From the NCBI GenBank assembly GCA_039931615.1, contig JBDTRR010000024.1:1-64000 (forward strand): a stretch of DNA of 64,000 nucleotides. Reading direction: 5' to 3'. The notes beneath the pieces are model-generated. The model made no database searches. It was not told the DNA's origin and saw nothing but the letters and a program-made list of their open reading frames with translations. A program made the position numbers and the translations under genes. Numbering within the stretch: position 1 is the first letter of the stretch; each line of letters starts with the position of its first letter. Shown here one piece after another: positions 1-8,522 of the stretch. The stretch is from JAHFUI01 sp039931615. Its GTDB lineage: Bacteria; Acidobacteriota; Vicinamibacteria; Vicinamibacterales; CAVVIG01.

Positions 1-178
1 GCCAGCAGGGTCAGCAAGGCCAGCAGGGTCAGCAAGGCCAGCAGGGTCAGCAAGGTCAGCAAGGCCAGCAAGGTCAGGGGCAACAGGGCCAGGGGCAACA
101 GGGTCAAGGGCAACAGGGCCAGGGGCAACAGGGTCAAGGGCAACAGGGTCAAGGGCAACAGGGTCAAGGTGGGCAGCA
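1..178 (+). repeat. in-frame tandem repeat coding Gln-Gln-Gly / Gln-Gly
   Basis: Short units of the type GGCCAGCAGGGTCAGCAA, then GGGCAACAGGGTCAA, repeat head to tail. They read as QQG and then QG units in the frame of the truncated protein. The array continues past the left edge, so its full copy number is unknown. Confidence 0.9.
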
Positions 179-656
179 GGGTGGCGACCGTAACGGCGGT
201 CAGCAGAACGCCGCCGGCACCAACGGCGGGCTGGCGACCAATCCCCAGCCGTCCGGCGCCTGGCTCGGCGGCGATGCTCGACCGAATGGTAACGGCCGCG
301 CTTACAGCGGCGACGAGGTCCGGCAGTTCCGGCGCGAGTATCAGGAGCGCGTCCGCCAGGCCGAGGACCTGCGCCGCGTCCTTGCCGACGCCGGCGCCAG
401 CACGCGCGACCTGAACGAGATCATCAACCAGCTGCGCGGGTTCGACAGCGAGAAGCTGTACAACGATCCCAGGGGGCTCGAGCAGCTGCAGGCGGCGGCG
501 CTCGACCGGCTGAAGAAGTTCGAGTTCGATCTTCGCAAGAAGCTCGGCTCGGACAACAACCAGTTGGGGCTGTCTGGCTCCGACGAGGTGCCGGCGGCCC
601 AGCGGCAGAACGTCGAAGAGTACTTCCGCAAGCTGGCACAGTCCGGAACGCGTTAG
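3..656 (+). CDS. C-terminal part of a large Gln/Gly-rich protein (DUF4175-like), 5' truncated
   Basis: The frame is open from the window edge to TAG at 654-656, so only the last 217 residues are present. The first ~60 residues are a near-perfect Q-Q-G / Q-G repeat. A short G/N-rich spacer follows, then a charged helical tail of about 120 residues that ends in a 'SDEVPAAQRQNVEEYFRKL' motif. Large acidobacterial and alphaproteobacterial DUF4175-type membrane proteins carry similar Q/G-rich tracts before a comparable C-terminal 'EEYFRxL' helix, which is the basis of the tentative call. Membrane segments would lie upstream of the window. The family assignment is from memory and is weak; the reading frame itself is certain. 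Confidence 0.6.
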   Translation, partial: QQGQQGQQGQQGQQGQQGQQGQQGQGQQGQGQQGQGQQGQGQQGQGQQGQGQQGQGGQQGGDRNGGQQNAAGTNGGLATNPQPSGAWLGGDARPNGNGRAYSGDEVRQFRREYQERVRQAEDLRRVLADAGASTRDLNEIINQLRGFDSEKLYNDPRGLEQLQAAALDRLKKFEFDLRKKLGSDNNQLGLSGSDEVPAAQRQNVEEYFRKLAQSGTR

Positions 657-680
657 TCCCTTCAGGGGCTGGGGTTTCGC

Positions 681-746
681 TTGTACGTGGTGTCCGCCTT
701 CAGGCGGACCTCCCACGGTCCGGCTAACGCCGGACACCACGTACAA
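681..746. repeat. double-hairpin palindromic intergenic repeat, copy 1
   Basis: The outer arms TTGTACGTGGTGTCCG and CGGACACCACGTACAA are perfect reverse complements. They enclose the hairpin GTCCGCCTTCAGGCGGAC and, after TCCCACG, a second GTCCGGC-type stem. It lies between the Q/G-rich gene and the next gene. It is the cleanest copy of the family found throughout the window. Confidence 0.9.
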
Positions 747-778
747 GCAGCCCCCGATTGAAGCCCCCCCATCCTTTG

Positions 779-1735
779 ATGCGTCCCATCCTGGCGCTCG
801 GTCTCGTGGTGCTGACGGCACTCCTCCCGTCCAATGCCCTGCTGCGCGCGCAAACCGACCTCGACGCCTTCATGCGCCAGGTCCTGGCCCGCCGCGACGA
901 CAACTGGAAGAAGCTGCAGCAGTACATCCTCGACGAGCGCGAGCAGGTCGAGGTGCGCGGACCGGACCTGCAGCCGCTTTGGGGCGAGCGCCGCGATTAC
1001 GCCTGGTTCATCCGCGACGGCTTCTTTGTCAGGAGCCCGGTCACGTTCAACGGTGTCGCGATCGGCGAGGCAGAGCGCCGCAAGTACGAGGACGAATTCC
1101 TGCGCCGCATGCGCGATCGCGACCGGCGGGCGCAGCCGGCGGCCGCGCCGGCCCCCGGCGACGGCGGACAGGCTGCGACGTTGCAGCCCGGCGAAGGAGT
1201 AGACGGTCTGCTCCGTCAGATCCGCGAGCCCCAGTTCGTGTCGTCGGCCTATTTCCTCCGGTTCAAGTTCGAGGAAGGCAAGTACGCCATTGTCGGCCGC
1301 GAGACGCTCGACGATCACCCCGTCGTGCGCGTCGAATACTATCCGTCCAACCTCTACAGCGACCGGCAGCGCCGCCGGATGGCGCGCGACCACGATCCGC
1401 GCGACCCGCAAGACGCCGAGATCCAGCGGATGATGAACAAGGTGGCGCTCGTCACGATGTGGATCGAGCCGGACGCGCATCAAATCGTCAGATACACCTT
1501 CGACAACATCGACTTCGATTTCCTGCCCGCGCAGTGGCTGATCCGCCTCGGCAACGTCCGCGCGACGATGGGCATGCACCAGCCGTTTCCCGACGTCTGG
1601 CTGCCGCGCGACCTCGAGTTCCTGGTCGATGCCCAGGTCGCCGTCGGCCGCTTCGATGTCCGCTGGAGCGTCGCGTATCGCAACTACCGGCTGCCCGACG
1701 TGAAATCGAAGTTCAGCGTCGTGCCGGAACGGTAG
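779..1735 (+). CDS. secreted protein of unknown function, partner of the downstream Omp85 barrel
   Basis: The product has 318 residues from the ATG at 779 (an upstream in-frame TTG at 758 would add seven). It begins with a signal peptide, MRPILALGLVVLTALLP, cleaved near ALLRA. The mature part is rich in Arg, Asp and aromatic residues, has a Pro/Ala-rich linker around residues 120-140, and shows beta-rich stretches in its second half such as 'QIVRYTFDNIDFDFLPAQW'. No catalytic motif was recognised. Its TAG shares a base with the GTG of the Omp85 gene, so the two are translationally coupled and probably act together at the outer membrane. The second half resembles lipoprotein-sorting or outer-membrane assembly folds only in general appearance. 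Confidence 0.7.
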   Translation: MRPILALGLVVLTALLPSNALLRAQTDLDAFMRQVLARRDDNWKKLQQYILDEREQVEVRGPDLQPLWGERRDYAWFIRDGFFVRSPVTFNGVAIGEAERRKYEDEFLRRMRDRDRRAQPAAAPAPGDGGQAATLQPGEGVDGLLRQIREPQFVSSAYFLRFKFEEGKYAIVGRETLDDHPVVRVEYYPSNLYSDRQRRRMARDHDPRDPQDAEIQRMMNKVALVTMWIEPDAHQIVRYTFDNIDFDFLPAQWLIRLGNVRATMGMHQPFPDVWLPRDLEFLVDAQVAVGRFDVRWSVAYRNYRLPDVKSKFSVVPER

Positions 1736-2979
1736 TGATCGCGGCCGTTCTCTTCACCGCTCTCCTCTTTCCTCAAGCCGCTCCCCCACCGGAGGTCCTC
1801 GCCGACGTCCAGGTCCGCGGTAACGTCGCGACGCCGGACGCCGAAATCCGCCGGTTGGCCGGACTCGAGATCGGGATGCGCGTCGAGGCAGACGTGACGG
1901 CGCAAGCGGCCGAGCGCCTGCGCGGGACCGGGCGATTCGATCGCGTCGAGGTGATGAAGCGCTACGCGTCCCTGACCGATCCCACGCAGATCGTCCTCGT
2001 CGTGCTGGTCGACGAGGGCGCCGTGTCGATTCAGAGGACCGGCGATCCGGCCAACCCGACGCGCGTCGTCCGTCGCCGGTGGCCGAACCTGTTGTTCTTC
2101 CCGATCTTCAGCGCGGAGAGCGGCTACGGCGTCACCTATGGCGCCCGTCTCACCCATCCGGAGCCGGCCGGTCGCGACAGCCGCATCTCGTTCCCGATGA
2201 CGTGGGGCGGCCGGAAGCGGATCGCGGCGGAGTTCGAGAAACGCGTGCCTGACGGCTGGGTCACCCGCGTCGAAGCGGGCGGTTCGGTGTCGCGGCAGGT
2301 GAATCCGCTGTTCGATGCCGACGACGACCGCCTCGCGCTGTGGTTCCGGCCGGAGCGTCAGATGACGCGGTCGGTGCGCGTCCGGGCGCTGACCGGCTGG
2401 CAGCGGACGTCATTCCAGGCCGGGTCCGACCGGTTCACCAGTTTGGGAGCCGAAGTCATTGTCGACACCCGACTCGATCCCTTCCTGGCTCGCAACGCGT
2501 TCTTTGTCCAGGCGGCGCGAAGCCGGCTCGCCTTCGACCGTCGGCCGGCGGTGACCACAACCGCGCTCGAAGCGCACGGATACCTCGGCCTGCCCGGTCA
2601 GACGATCCTGGTCGCCAGCGCGAAAAAGGACGGGGCGGACGGTCCACTCCCCAGCAGCCTGAAGCCGCTGTTGGGCGGTCCCGGCAGCGTGCGGGGATTC
2701 CGCACCGGCGCCGCCGCGGGCGATTCGCTCGTCGCTGGAGCCCTCGAGCTGAGAGTGCCGCTGACCTCACCGCTCAACTTCGCCAAGGTCGGAGTCAGCG
2801 CCTTCGTCGACGCCGGCGCAGCCTACGACAGCGGGGAGCGGTTTGCCGATCAACCGGTGCAGCGGGGGATCGGCGGGAGCGTGTGGTTCGCCGCGGCGTT
2901 CTTCCGGTTCAACATTGCGGTCGCGCACGGAATCGGCGCCACGACGCGCGTTCACGTCGGCGGCAACCTCACGTTCTAG
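1735..2979 (+). CDS. Omp85/BamA-family outer-membrane protein with one POTRA domain
   Basis: The product has 414 residues from a GTG (1735-1737) that overlaps the upstream stop. After a short hydrophobic leader ending near PQAAPPP comes one POTRA-like domain, residues ~20-100, with 'VLADVQVRGNVATPDAEI' and an 'RGTGRFDRVEV' turn. The rest is a 16-strand-type beta barrel. The barrel contains the loop-6-like 'GGPGSVRGFR' (the VRGF motif of Omp85 proteins) and ends in 'HVGGNLTF', an aromatic-terminated last strand. BamA and TamA have five and three POTRA domains, so this is a short variant. It may insert or translocate the secreted partner encoded just upstream. The family is secure; the substrate is inferred. 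Confidence 0.85.
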   Translation: MIAAVLFTALLFPQAAPPPEVLADVQVRGNVATPDAEIRRLAGLEIGMRVEADVTAQAAERLRGTGRFDRVEVMKRYASLTDPTQIVLVVLVDEGAVSIQRTGDPANPTRVVRRRWPNLLFFPIFSAESGYGVTYGARLTHPEPAGRDSRISFPMTWGGRKRIAAEFEKRVPDGWVTRVEAGGSVSRQVNPLFDADDDRLALWFRPERQMTRSVRVRALTGWQRTSFQAGSDRFTSLGAEVIVDTRLDPFLARNAFFVQAARSRLAFDRRPAVTTTALEAHGYLGLPGQTILVASAKKDGADGPLPSSLKPLLGGPGSVRGFRTGAAAGDSLVAGALELRVPLTSPLNFAKVGVSAFVDAGAAYDSGERFADQPVQRGIGGSVWFAAAFFRFNIAVAHGIGATTRVHVGGNLTF

Positions 2980-3000
2980 CGCATTTTTCACTTGTCACCC

Positions 3001-3077
3001 AGTGTCCGCCTTCAGGCGGACCTCCCACGGTCCGGCTCCAGCCGGACACTACGTACCTCGAGCCGGACACTACGTGC
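3001..3077. repeat. double-hairpin palindromic repeat, copy 2, with an extra half-unit
   Basis: AGTGTCCGCC / GGCGGACCT and GGTCCGGCTCCAGCCGGAC are followed by ACACTACGTAC. A second half-unit, GAGCCGGACACTACGTGC, is then appended. This looks like a partial duplication of one arm upstream of tldD. Confidence 0.85.
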
Positions 3078-3180
3078 AACGAAGCGGCGGGGGGGCGGCA
3101 ATGGAATGGGCTATCATGCCTTGACTCCCGACAACGACGGCCGACCGACGCTATCTGATCGCTCTGGAAGAGGAGCCGGC

Positions 3181-4881
3181 ATGAAACGGTTGAGGCTCGT
3201 AATCCTGGTTGTGCTCGCCTGCGGCCTGACCGGCCAGGCCCAGCAGCCCGCCCGCGGCGCCGGCAGCCCGCTCCTTGCCATCGTCCAGTCCGAGCTGCAG
3301 CGGAACTTCGAGGGGCTCAAGAAGGAGCCGGTTCCGCCCTATTTCATCAGCTACACCCTGCACGACATGCGCACCACGCGCATCAGCGCGGCGTTTGGCG
3401 CCCTGCAGCGCAGCGATGAAGCACGCAACCGGTTCGCCTCGGTCGAAGTCCGCGTCGGCGACTTCTTGCTCGACAATACCCACCCGCTGCGCGGCGACGC
3501 CGGCGCGGCGCGGCCCCGGACCAGCGCCGTCTCCCTCCCGCTGACCGACGAGCCGAAGGCGATCCGTCTGGCGCTGTGGCGGGCGACGGACCGCTCGTTC
3601 AAGCAGGCGGCCGAGGCGCTGACCCGCGTCAAGACCAACGTCGCGGCAAAGATCAAGGACGACAACCCGGCGCCCGACTTCTCGCGCGAGGAGGCGCAGT
3701 CCTACGCCGGCGCCCTGGCCGCCTATTCAGTGGACACCAGGACGTGGGAAGCGCGTCTGCGCCGGCTCTCAGCGCTGTTCACCAGCGATCCCTTCATCTT
3801 CGACAGCGACGTCTCGCTCTCGATCGAATCGGACAATCGCTACTACACCAACAGCGACGGCTCACAGGTCGTCACCGGCGACCTGACCTGGCGCATCTTC
3901 ATCCAGGGGATGACCAAAGCAGCGGATGGCATGGAGCTGCCGCTGTATGCGAGCTACTACGCCAGAACCGCGGATGGTCTGCCCGACGAGAAACAGCTGA
4001 CCGCCGACGCCCGCGAGATGATCGGGACGCTGGCGAAACTTCGCGTCGCGCCGCTGGTCGATCCCTTCTCGGGTCCGGCGATTCTCTCCGGCCGCGCCGC
4101 CGGCGTCTTCTTCCACGAGATTTTCGGTCATCGCGTCGAGGGCAGCCGCCAGAAGAATGCCGATGACGGGCAGACCTTCGCCAAGAGCGTCGAGATGCCG
4201 GTGCTGCCGTCGTTCCTGAGCGTCGTCTTCGATCCGACCCAGCGGAAGATCGGGAACACTGATTTGGTCGGCCACTACGTCTACGACGACGAGGGCGTCA
4301 AGGCCCGCAAGGTGACCGTCGTCGACAAAGGCGTGCTCAAGACGTTCCTGCTCGGCCGGGCGCCGCTGCTCGATTTTCCGCAGTCGAACGGCCACGGCCG
4401 TGCGCAGGCCGGCTACCTGCCGATGTCCCGGCAGTCGAACCTGATGGTCGAATCGAGCAAGATGGTCACCGCCGAGGCGTTGATGGACCTGCTGCGGCAG
4501 GAAGCGCGCCAGCAGGGCAAACCGTTCGGTCTCCTGTTCGAGAACATCGAGGGCGGGTTCACCTTCACCGATCGGTCGCGGCCCAACGCCTTCAACGTCC
4601 GGCCGAACATCGTCTACCGGATCTATACGGACGGCCGGCCGCCCGAGCTGGTGCGTGGCGTCGACCTGATTGGCACGCCACTGGCCGCGTTTGGAAAGAT
4701 CGTCGCCACCAGCAACAAGACCGAGGTGTTCAACGGGGTGTGCGGCGCCGAGAGCGGCGGGGTCCCGGTTTCTGCGTCGGCGCCTGCCCTGCTCGTCAGC
4801 GAAGTCGAGGTGCAGAAGAAGTCGCAATCGCAGGAGACGCTGCCCATCCTGCCGGTTCCCGAGCAGAGAAGGAAGTCCTGA
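3181..4881 (+). CDS. tldD: exported TldD-like metallopeptidase (catalytic subunit)
   Basis: The product has 566 residues from the ATG at 3181, where a signal peptide begins (MKRLRLVILVVLACGLTGQA). The frame stays open further upstream, but only into repeat sequence. The TldD/PmbA fold covers most of the protein. The zinc motif HEIFGH is at residues 312-317, and the family's 'SNGHGR' glycine-rich segment lies near residue 405. In E. coli, TldD pairs with TldE in the cytoplasm to clip peptides such as microcin precursors and CcdA; here the enzyme carries an export signal. The next gene encodes a paralogue without the zinc motif, one base after the stop, which matches the heterodimer arrangement. 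The family and active site are clear; export is inferred from the leader. Confidence 0.9.
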   Translation: MKRLRLVILVVLACGLTGQAQQPARGAGSPLLAIVQSELQRNFEGLKKEPVPPYFISYTLHDMRTTRISAAFGALQRSDEARNRFASVEVRVGDFLLDNTHPLRGDAGAARPRTSAVSLPLTDEPKAIRLALWRATDRSFKQAAEALTRVKTNVAAKIKDDNPAPDFSREEAQSYAGALAAYSVDTRTWEARLRRLSALFTSDPFIFDSDVSLSIESDNRYYTNSDGSQVVTGDLTWRIFIQGMTKAADGMELPLYASYYARTADGLPDEKQLTADAREMIGTLAKLRVAPLVDPFSGPAILSGRAAGVFFHEIFGHRVEGSRQKNADDGQTFAKSVEMPVLPSFLSVVFDPTQRKIGNTDLVGHYVYDDEGVKARKVTVVDKGVLKTFLLGRAPLLDFPQSNGHGRAQAGYLPMSRQSNLMVESSKMVTAEALMDLLRQEARQQGKPFGLLFENIEGGFTFTDRSRPNAFNVRPNIVYRIYTDGRPPELVRGVDLIGTPLAAFGKIVATSNKTEVFNGVCGAESGGVPVSASAPALLVSEVEVQKKSQSQETLPILPVPEQRRKS

Positions 4882-4882
4882 G

Positions 4883-6556
4883 ATGTCCGTCCGATTGCTC
4901 GCCACGGCCGCAGGCGCCGCCTTGTGCGGCTCGCTCGTACTGACGCCGGGGGCGGCGCTGCGGGCCCAGGAGTCGCCGACCATGGCGGCGATGATCGACG
5001 AGCTGCAGCGGTCGATCGCCGGCCTTCGATTGAAGGACGAGCCCGACCCCTACTACATCGCCTACGAAGTCGAAGAGGTGACCGACACCAACCTGGAGGC
5101 CAGGCTCGGCGCCATCGTCGAGGATGCCTCCCGGCGGGTCCGTGCGCTCCAGGTCGAGGTGCGGGTCGGCGACTACGCGTTCGACAGCTCCCGGTTCGTC
5201 ACCGGCAATCGCGGTTCGGGCGAGGGTGCCGTCCTGGCCCCGCTCGACGACGACTACGATGCGATGCGCCGGCAGCTGTGGCTGGCCACTGACGCGGCCT
5301 ACAAACGCGCCGTCAACGTCTTCGCGCGAAAAAAGGCGGCGTTCCAGAACCGGACGACCACCGACGCCCTGCCGGATTTCTCCAAGGAGTCGCCGGTCGA
5401 AACCGTGCTGCCGCCGGGAGCGCCGGGCGGCTCGAGTCGTGACTGGCTCGATGGGATCAGGGAAATCTCGGCGGCGTTCTCATCGAGCGCTGACATTCAT
5501 TCATCCGACGCCTCGCTGACCGAGACGCACGGAACTCGCTACTTCGTGAACAGCGAGGGCTTCAAGAGCATCTCGCCGATCCAGTCGGCATCGCTGCGCG
5601 TCAGCGCCGACACCCAGGCGGCCGACGGCACCCAGCTGCGCGATTCGTTCGGGGTCGTCGAGAAACGGACGCAGGACCTGCCGCCGCTCACTACGCTCGT
5701 CGCCCGGGCTCGCGACCTCGCCACGCGGCTCGCGGCCCGGCGCGACGCGCCAATCGGTGAGGACTACACCGGACCGGTACTGATCGAAGGCGAGGCCAGC
5801 GTCGATCTGGTCACCCAATCGCTGATGCCCTTGATGCTGGCGCGCCGGGCGCCGGACGCCGACAACCAGCGGACGGTGCAGGGAGCGCAGAGCCAGGTCA
5901 CGCCGTTCCTGACCCGGATCGGACTGCGCGTCCTCCCCGATGCGTTTTCCGTCAGCGACACGCCATCGCTCGTTCAATTCGACGGCAAACCGGTGCCCGG
6001 TTCCTACACGGTCGACGACGAGGGCGTGAAGGCCAGGGACGTGTCCCTCGTGGAAAATGGCAAGCTCGTCACGCTCCTGACCAGCCGGACTCCGCAGCGC
6101 AAGCTGCTTCAGTCCAACGGTCACGGCCGGGGCGGTTCAGCGCAGGCGGGCGTCTTCCAGATGCAGAGCACGCAGGCCGTGGCGTCTGCCGAATTGAAAG
6201 CGAAGTACCTGGAGCTGTTGAAAGCGCAGGACAAACCGTTCGGCTACATCGTCCGAAGTATCGGCGCACCGGCCGGACCGGGATCGGGACCGGTCATCCT
6301 GGAGCTGTTGAAAGTGACGCCGGACGGCAAAGAGGAACCGGCTCGCGGCCTTCGCTTCGCAACCATCACGGCGCCGACGTTCAGAAACATCCTCGAAGCG
6401 TCGCAAGAGCGGCAGCTGCAGAGCTATTTCATCGGGCCGTCGGCCACCGTCGTCTCGGTCGTGGCGCCGAGCCTGATCTTCGAAGAGCTCGAAGTTCAGC
6501 GGATCCAGGACGTGAACCAGCGCCCGCCGATCGTGCCGTCACCGCTCCAGGACTGA
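4883..6556 (+). CDS. exported TldE/PmbA-like partner subunit lacking the zinc motif
   Basis: The product has 557 residues from the ATG at 4883 and starts with a signal peptide (MSVRLLATAAGAALCGSLVL...RAQ). It aligns in layout with the preceding TldD: N-terminal 'YYIAYEVEEV', a shared 'VEVRVGDYAFDSSRF', then 'YTVDDEGVKARDV' and 'QSNGHGRGG'. Where TldD has HEIFGH, this protein reads 'GPVLIEGEASVDLVTQSL', so it cannot bind zinc in the same way. That is the expected property of the TldE/PmbA half of the dimer. The ATG lies one base past the tldD stop, so the two subunits should be made together. It is longer than cytosolic PmbA because of the leader and a longer N-terminal region. Confidence 0.85.
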   Translation: MSVRLLATAAGAALCGSLVLTPGAALRAQESPTMAAMIDELQRSIAGLRLKDEPDPYYIAYEVEEVTDTNLEARLGAIVEDASRRVRALQVEVRVGDYAFDSSRFVTGNRGSGEGAVLAPLDDDYDAMRRQLWLATDAAYKRAVNVFARKKAAFQNRTTTDALPDFSKESPVETVLPPGAPGGSSRDWLDGIREISAAFSSSADIHSSDASLTETHGTRYFVNSEGFKSISPIQSASLRVSADTQAADGTQLRDSFGVVEKRTQDLPPLTTLVARARDLATRLAARRDAPIGEDYTGPVLIEGEASVDLVTQSLMPLMLARRAPDADNQRTVQGAQSQVTPFLTRIGLRVLPDAFSVSDTPSLVQFDGKPVPGSYTVDDEGVKARDVSLVENGKLVTLLTSRTPQRKLLQSNGHGRGGSAQAGVFQMQSTQAVASAELKAKYLELLKAQDKPFGYIVRSIGAPAGPGSGPVILELLKVTPDGKEEPARGLRFATITAPTFRNILEASQERQLQSYFIGPSATVVSVVAPSLIFEELEVQRIQDVNQRPPIVPSPLQD

Positions 6557-6602
6557 TCGCCGGCCGATCCTGTAACCGAACCGCGGGTGAATCGATTCCG
6601 AA

Positions 6603-6700
6603 GTAGCGCAGACCTTCAGGTCTGCCCGACACGGCAGGCCTGAAGACCTGCACTACGAGTTCTTCCCCGAACGGTCCGCCTCAAGGCGGACACTACGTAC
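6603..6700. repeat. palindromic repeats: GCAG-type double hairpin plus a GTCCGCC half-unit
   Basis: 6603-6656 has outer arms GTAGCGCAG and CTGCACTAC around two stems, GCAGACCTTCAGGTCTGC and GCAGGCCTGAAGACCTGC. 6673-6700 is a half-unit, GGTCCGCCTCAAGGCGGAC plus ACTACGTAC. Both lie between convergent genes and could also act as transcription stops. Confidence 0.8.
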
Positions 6701-6711
6701 GAGAAGCTTCA

Positions 6712-7401
6712 TTAATTCTTCTGCTGGGCATGCCGGACGGCCAGCTCGTATTGCCGTTCGACCACCTTGACGTAGCCGCGCAGCAGTTGCTCGATCTGCT
6801 CGGCGTTCTCGGCCGTCGCGCGCTGCAGATAGGAATCCACCGCTTCGCGCGCGGCCCGATGCGGTGTGGATTCGGCCCCCGGCGATGAACCGGCGGCGAG
6901 CTGGCGTTTGATCTCCTGGAGAGCCGGCATCCCGTGCTGCGAATCAAGCACGGCCATGAAGACCTCGACCACCGCGCCCAGATCGTCGCGTTCGATGCCG
7001 CGACGCTCGAAGATCGATTGAATCACAGCCGGATCACCGGCAGCCGTCCCGTCCTCGAGGACCACTGCCACGATTCGTGCGGTCGCATCGGCCGGTACGG
7101 CATCGAGTTGAATGATTCGCGCCTGGCCGGGATTCAGGCGGTCGAGCCGCTCAGGGAAACCGGCCACGTCCCTGGTCGCCTCGCTCAAATACGCGTCGAC
7201 CGTCAGGATCGATTGGCGGGTGCGGCCCTCACCAAGCGCCGTGGTGATCGCCAGGCTCCAGGCGTTAACCGGCTGGGTTCCGGTGTTGGTCAATTCGACC
7301 TGACTCTCCGGACCAGTGACGAGATGGCTCGCGGCAACCGGGAGGTCCGCCGCCTGAACGGCGGCCCCCAGCAGCAGCGAGCTGAACAGCAGTTTGATCA
7401 T
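6712..7401 (-). CDS. secreted hypothetical protein
   Basis: The product has 229 residues and begins with a signal peptide (MIKLLFSSLLLGAAVQA). The first half reads like an immunoglobulin-like or beta-sandwich fold, with 'SQVELTNTGTQPVNAWSL' and 'LNPGQARIIQLDAVP' typical of such modules. The C-terminal ~90 residues are a charged amphipathic helix rich in Glu, Gln and Ala. The gene starts only four bases downstream of the BON-domain gene's stop on the same strand, so they are probably co-transcribed and both products act in the periplasm. No enzyme motif was recognised. Confidence 0.65.
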   Translation of the reverse strand: MIKLLFSSLLLGAAVQAADLPVAASHLVTGPESQVELTNTGTQPVNAWSLAITTALGEGRTRQSILTVDAYLSEATRDVAGFPERLDRLNPGQARIIQLDAVPADATARIVAVVLEDGTAAGDPAVIQSIFERRGIERDDLGAVVEVFMAVLDSQHGMPALQEIKRQLAAGSSPGAESTPHRAAREAVDSYLQRATAENAEQIEQLLRGYVKVVERQYELAVRHAQQKN

Positions 7402-7405
7402 GCGG

Positions 7406-8260
7406 TTACTGCTTCGGGGCGATGGTCAGATCATCGATGACGCGTTGCACGCCGTCGGTGCGTCGGGCGATTTCCATGGCGCGGGCGCGAGCGGCGGCGG
7501 TCGGTACCGTGCCGCGCAGCCTGACGATGCGCTGATCGCAGTCGACGTTGATGTCGCTGCCCTTCAGGACGTCTTCACCGACGAACTGTGACTTCACCTT
7601 CGTGAGGATAAACGCATCGGAGAGCTCCGAGCTGACCTTGCTGACGCCTTCCTTGGTCTTCTCTCCGACGACGACGGCACCGTCCCTGGTCTTCTCCCCG
7701 ACGACGACGGCGCCTTCCTTGGTCTTTTCCGCGGCCGTCACGACACCGTCGACGGTCTTCTCGCCGATGTTGACAGCACCGTCCTTGGCTTTTTCACCGG
7801 CCTCCTTTGTCACTTCCTTGACGGCCGTGCCGGCTGCCTTCGCCGCCTCGCCAGCCTCCTTGGCCGCTTCCCTGGCCGACCCGCCAGCTTCCTTGGCGGC
7901 CTCCTTGGACTCCGCGAGTGTCCCCTTCGTCCCGACCGCGACAGCGTCGCCGGCCGTGCGGTCGACCACCAGGCGGTTGTCCACGCGGGTGACACCCTTG
8001 ACGCGGGCGAGTTGCGCGGCGCGCGATTTCTGGTCGCTGTTCTCGACGGTGCCCGTGAGAGTTGCGACGCCAGCGTCGACGGTGACCTTGACATCGTGCT
8101 TCTTGAGCGCCGCGTCCTGATGAACGCGCGCCTCGATCTGTTCGATCAGCGTAAGGTCCGAGGTCTTGACTGTGGCCGATTGCGGCAGGGCCGGGCTGGC
8201 CGACGCCGCGCCAGCAACGAGGGCAAGGCCGCAGACAAGGCCAATCATCGTAGATTTCAT
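7406..8260 (-). CDS. periplasmic BON-domain protein with a Lys/Ala/Glu-rich central repeat
   Basis: The product has 284 residues from the ATG at 8260, where a signal peptide starts (MKSTMIGLVCGLALVAGAASA); the frame extends upstream without signal-like sequence. Two BON domains are visible: residues ~35-100, containing 'VTVDAGVATLTGTVEN', and ~215-280, containing 'NVDCDQRIVRLRGTVP'. Between them is a helical spacer built of EAAKEAG units followed by repeats of the form GEKTxxGAVVV. BON domains, as in OsmY, bind membranes or peptidoglycan and are linked to envelope stress. The spacer resembles LEA-type helices, which are also associated with desiccation or osmotic stress. The role is inferred from these folds. 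Confidence 0.85.
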   Translation of the reverse strand: MKSTMIGLVCGLALVAGAASASPALPQSATVKTSDLTLIEQIEARVHQDAALKKHDVKVTVDAGVATLTGTVENSDQKSRAAQLARVKGVTRVDNRLVVDRTAGDAVAVGTKGTLAESKEAAKEAGGSAREAAKEAGEAAKAAGTAVKEVTKEAGEKAKDGAVNIGEKTVDGVVTAAEKTKEGAVVVGEKTRDGAVVVGEKTKEGVSKVSSELSDAFILTKVKSQFVGEDVLKGSDINVDCDQRIVRLRGTVPTAAARARAMEIARRTDGVQRVIDDLTIAPKQ

Positions 8261-8365
8261 GGATCTGGTTCCTGTGGTTGAGTATCGACAGCCGGGCTTG
8301 TCTCGACTGCCGCACTGAAACAGGTGCAAACGACGAACCAACGGTTGGCTCAGCAGCTGACTACG

Positions 8366-8475
8366 GCAGACCTGAAGGTCTGCACGACGGCAACCACGGT
8401 GGGTCGGGTCGGCTCGGTCGGATCGTGGATAGAGGTTCAGTCGTAGTGCAGGCCTTCAGGCCTGCCGTGGCGGGT
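8366..8475. repeat. GCAG-type palindromic repeat copies
   Basis: GCAGACCTGAAGGTCTGC lies near 8367-8384 and GTAGTGCAGGCCTTCAGGCCTGC near 8443-8465, followed by CGTG. Both stems carry the CCTTCAGG/CCTGAAGG core seen in the other copies. They lie between a divergent gene start and the end of the ROK kinase gene. Confidence 0.75.
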
Positions 8476-8522
8476 CCTGACCGGCCTTCGGGACGCGTTT
8501 GAGTGGCGTCTCCGCTACCGTC

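Noticed and set aside
1..178. Left-edge repeat as a CRISPR array
   Set aside because: Units are head to tail without unique spacers and read in frame as Q-Q-G.
662..1579. Minus-strand frame of 305 codons opposite the secreted partner gene
   Set aside because: Charged low-complexity product; the plus-strand frame has a signal peptide and is coupled to the Omp85 gene.
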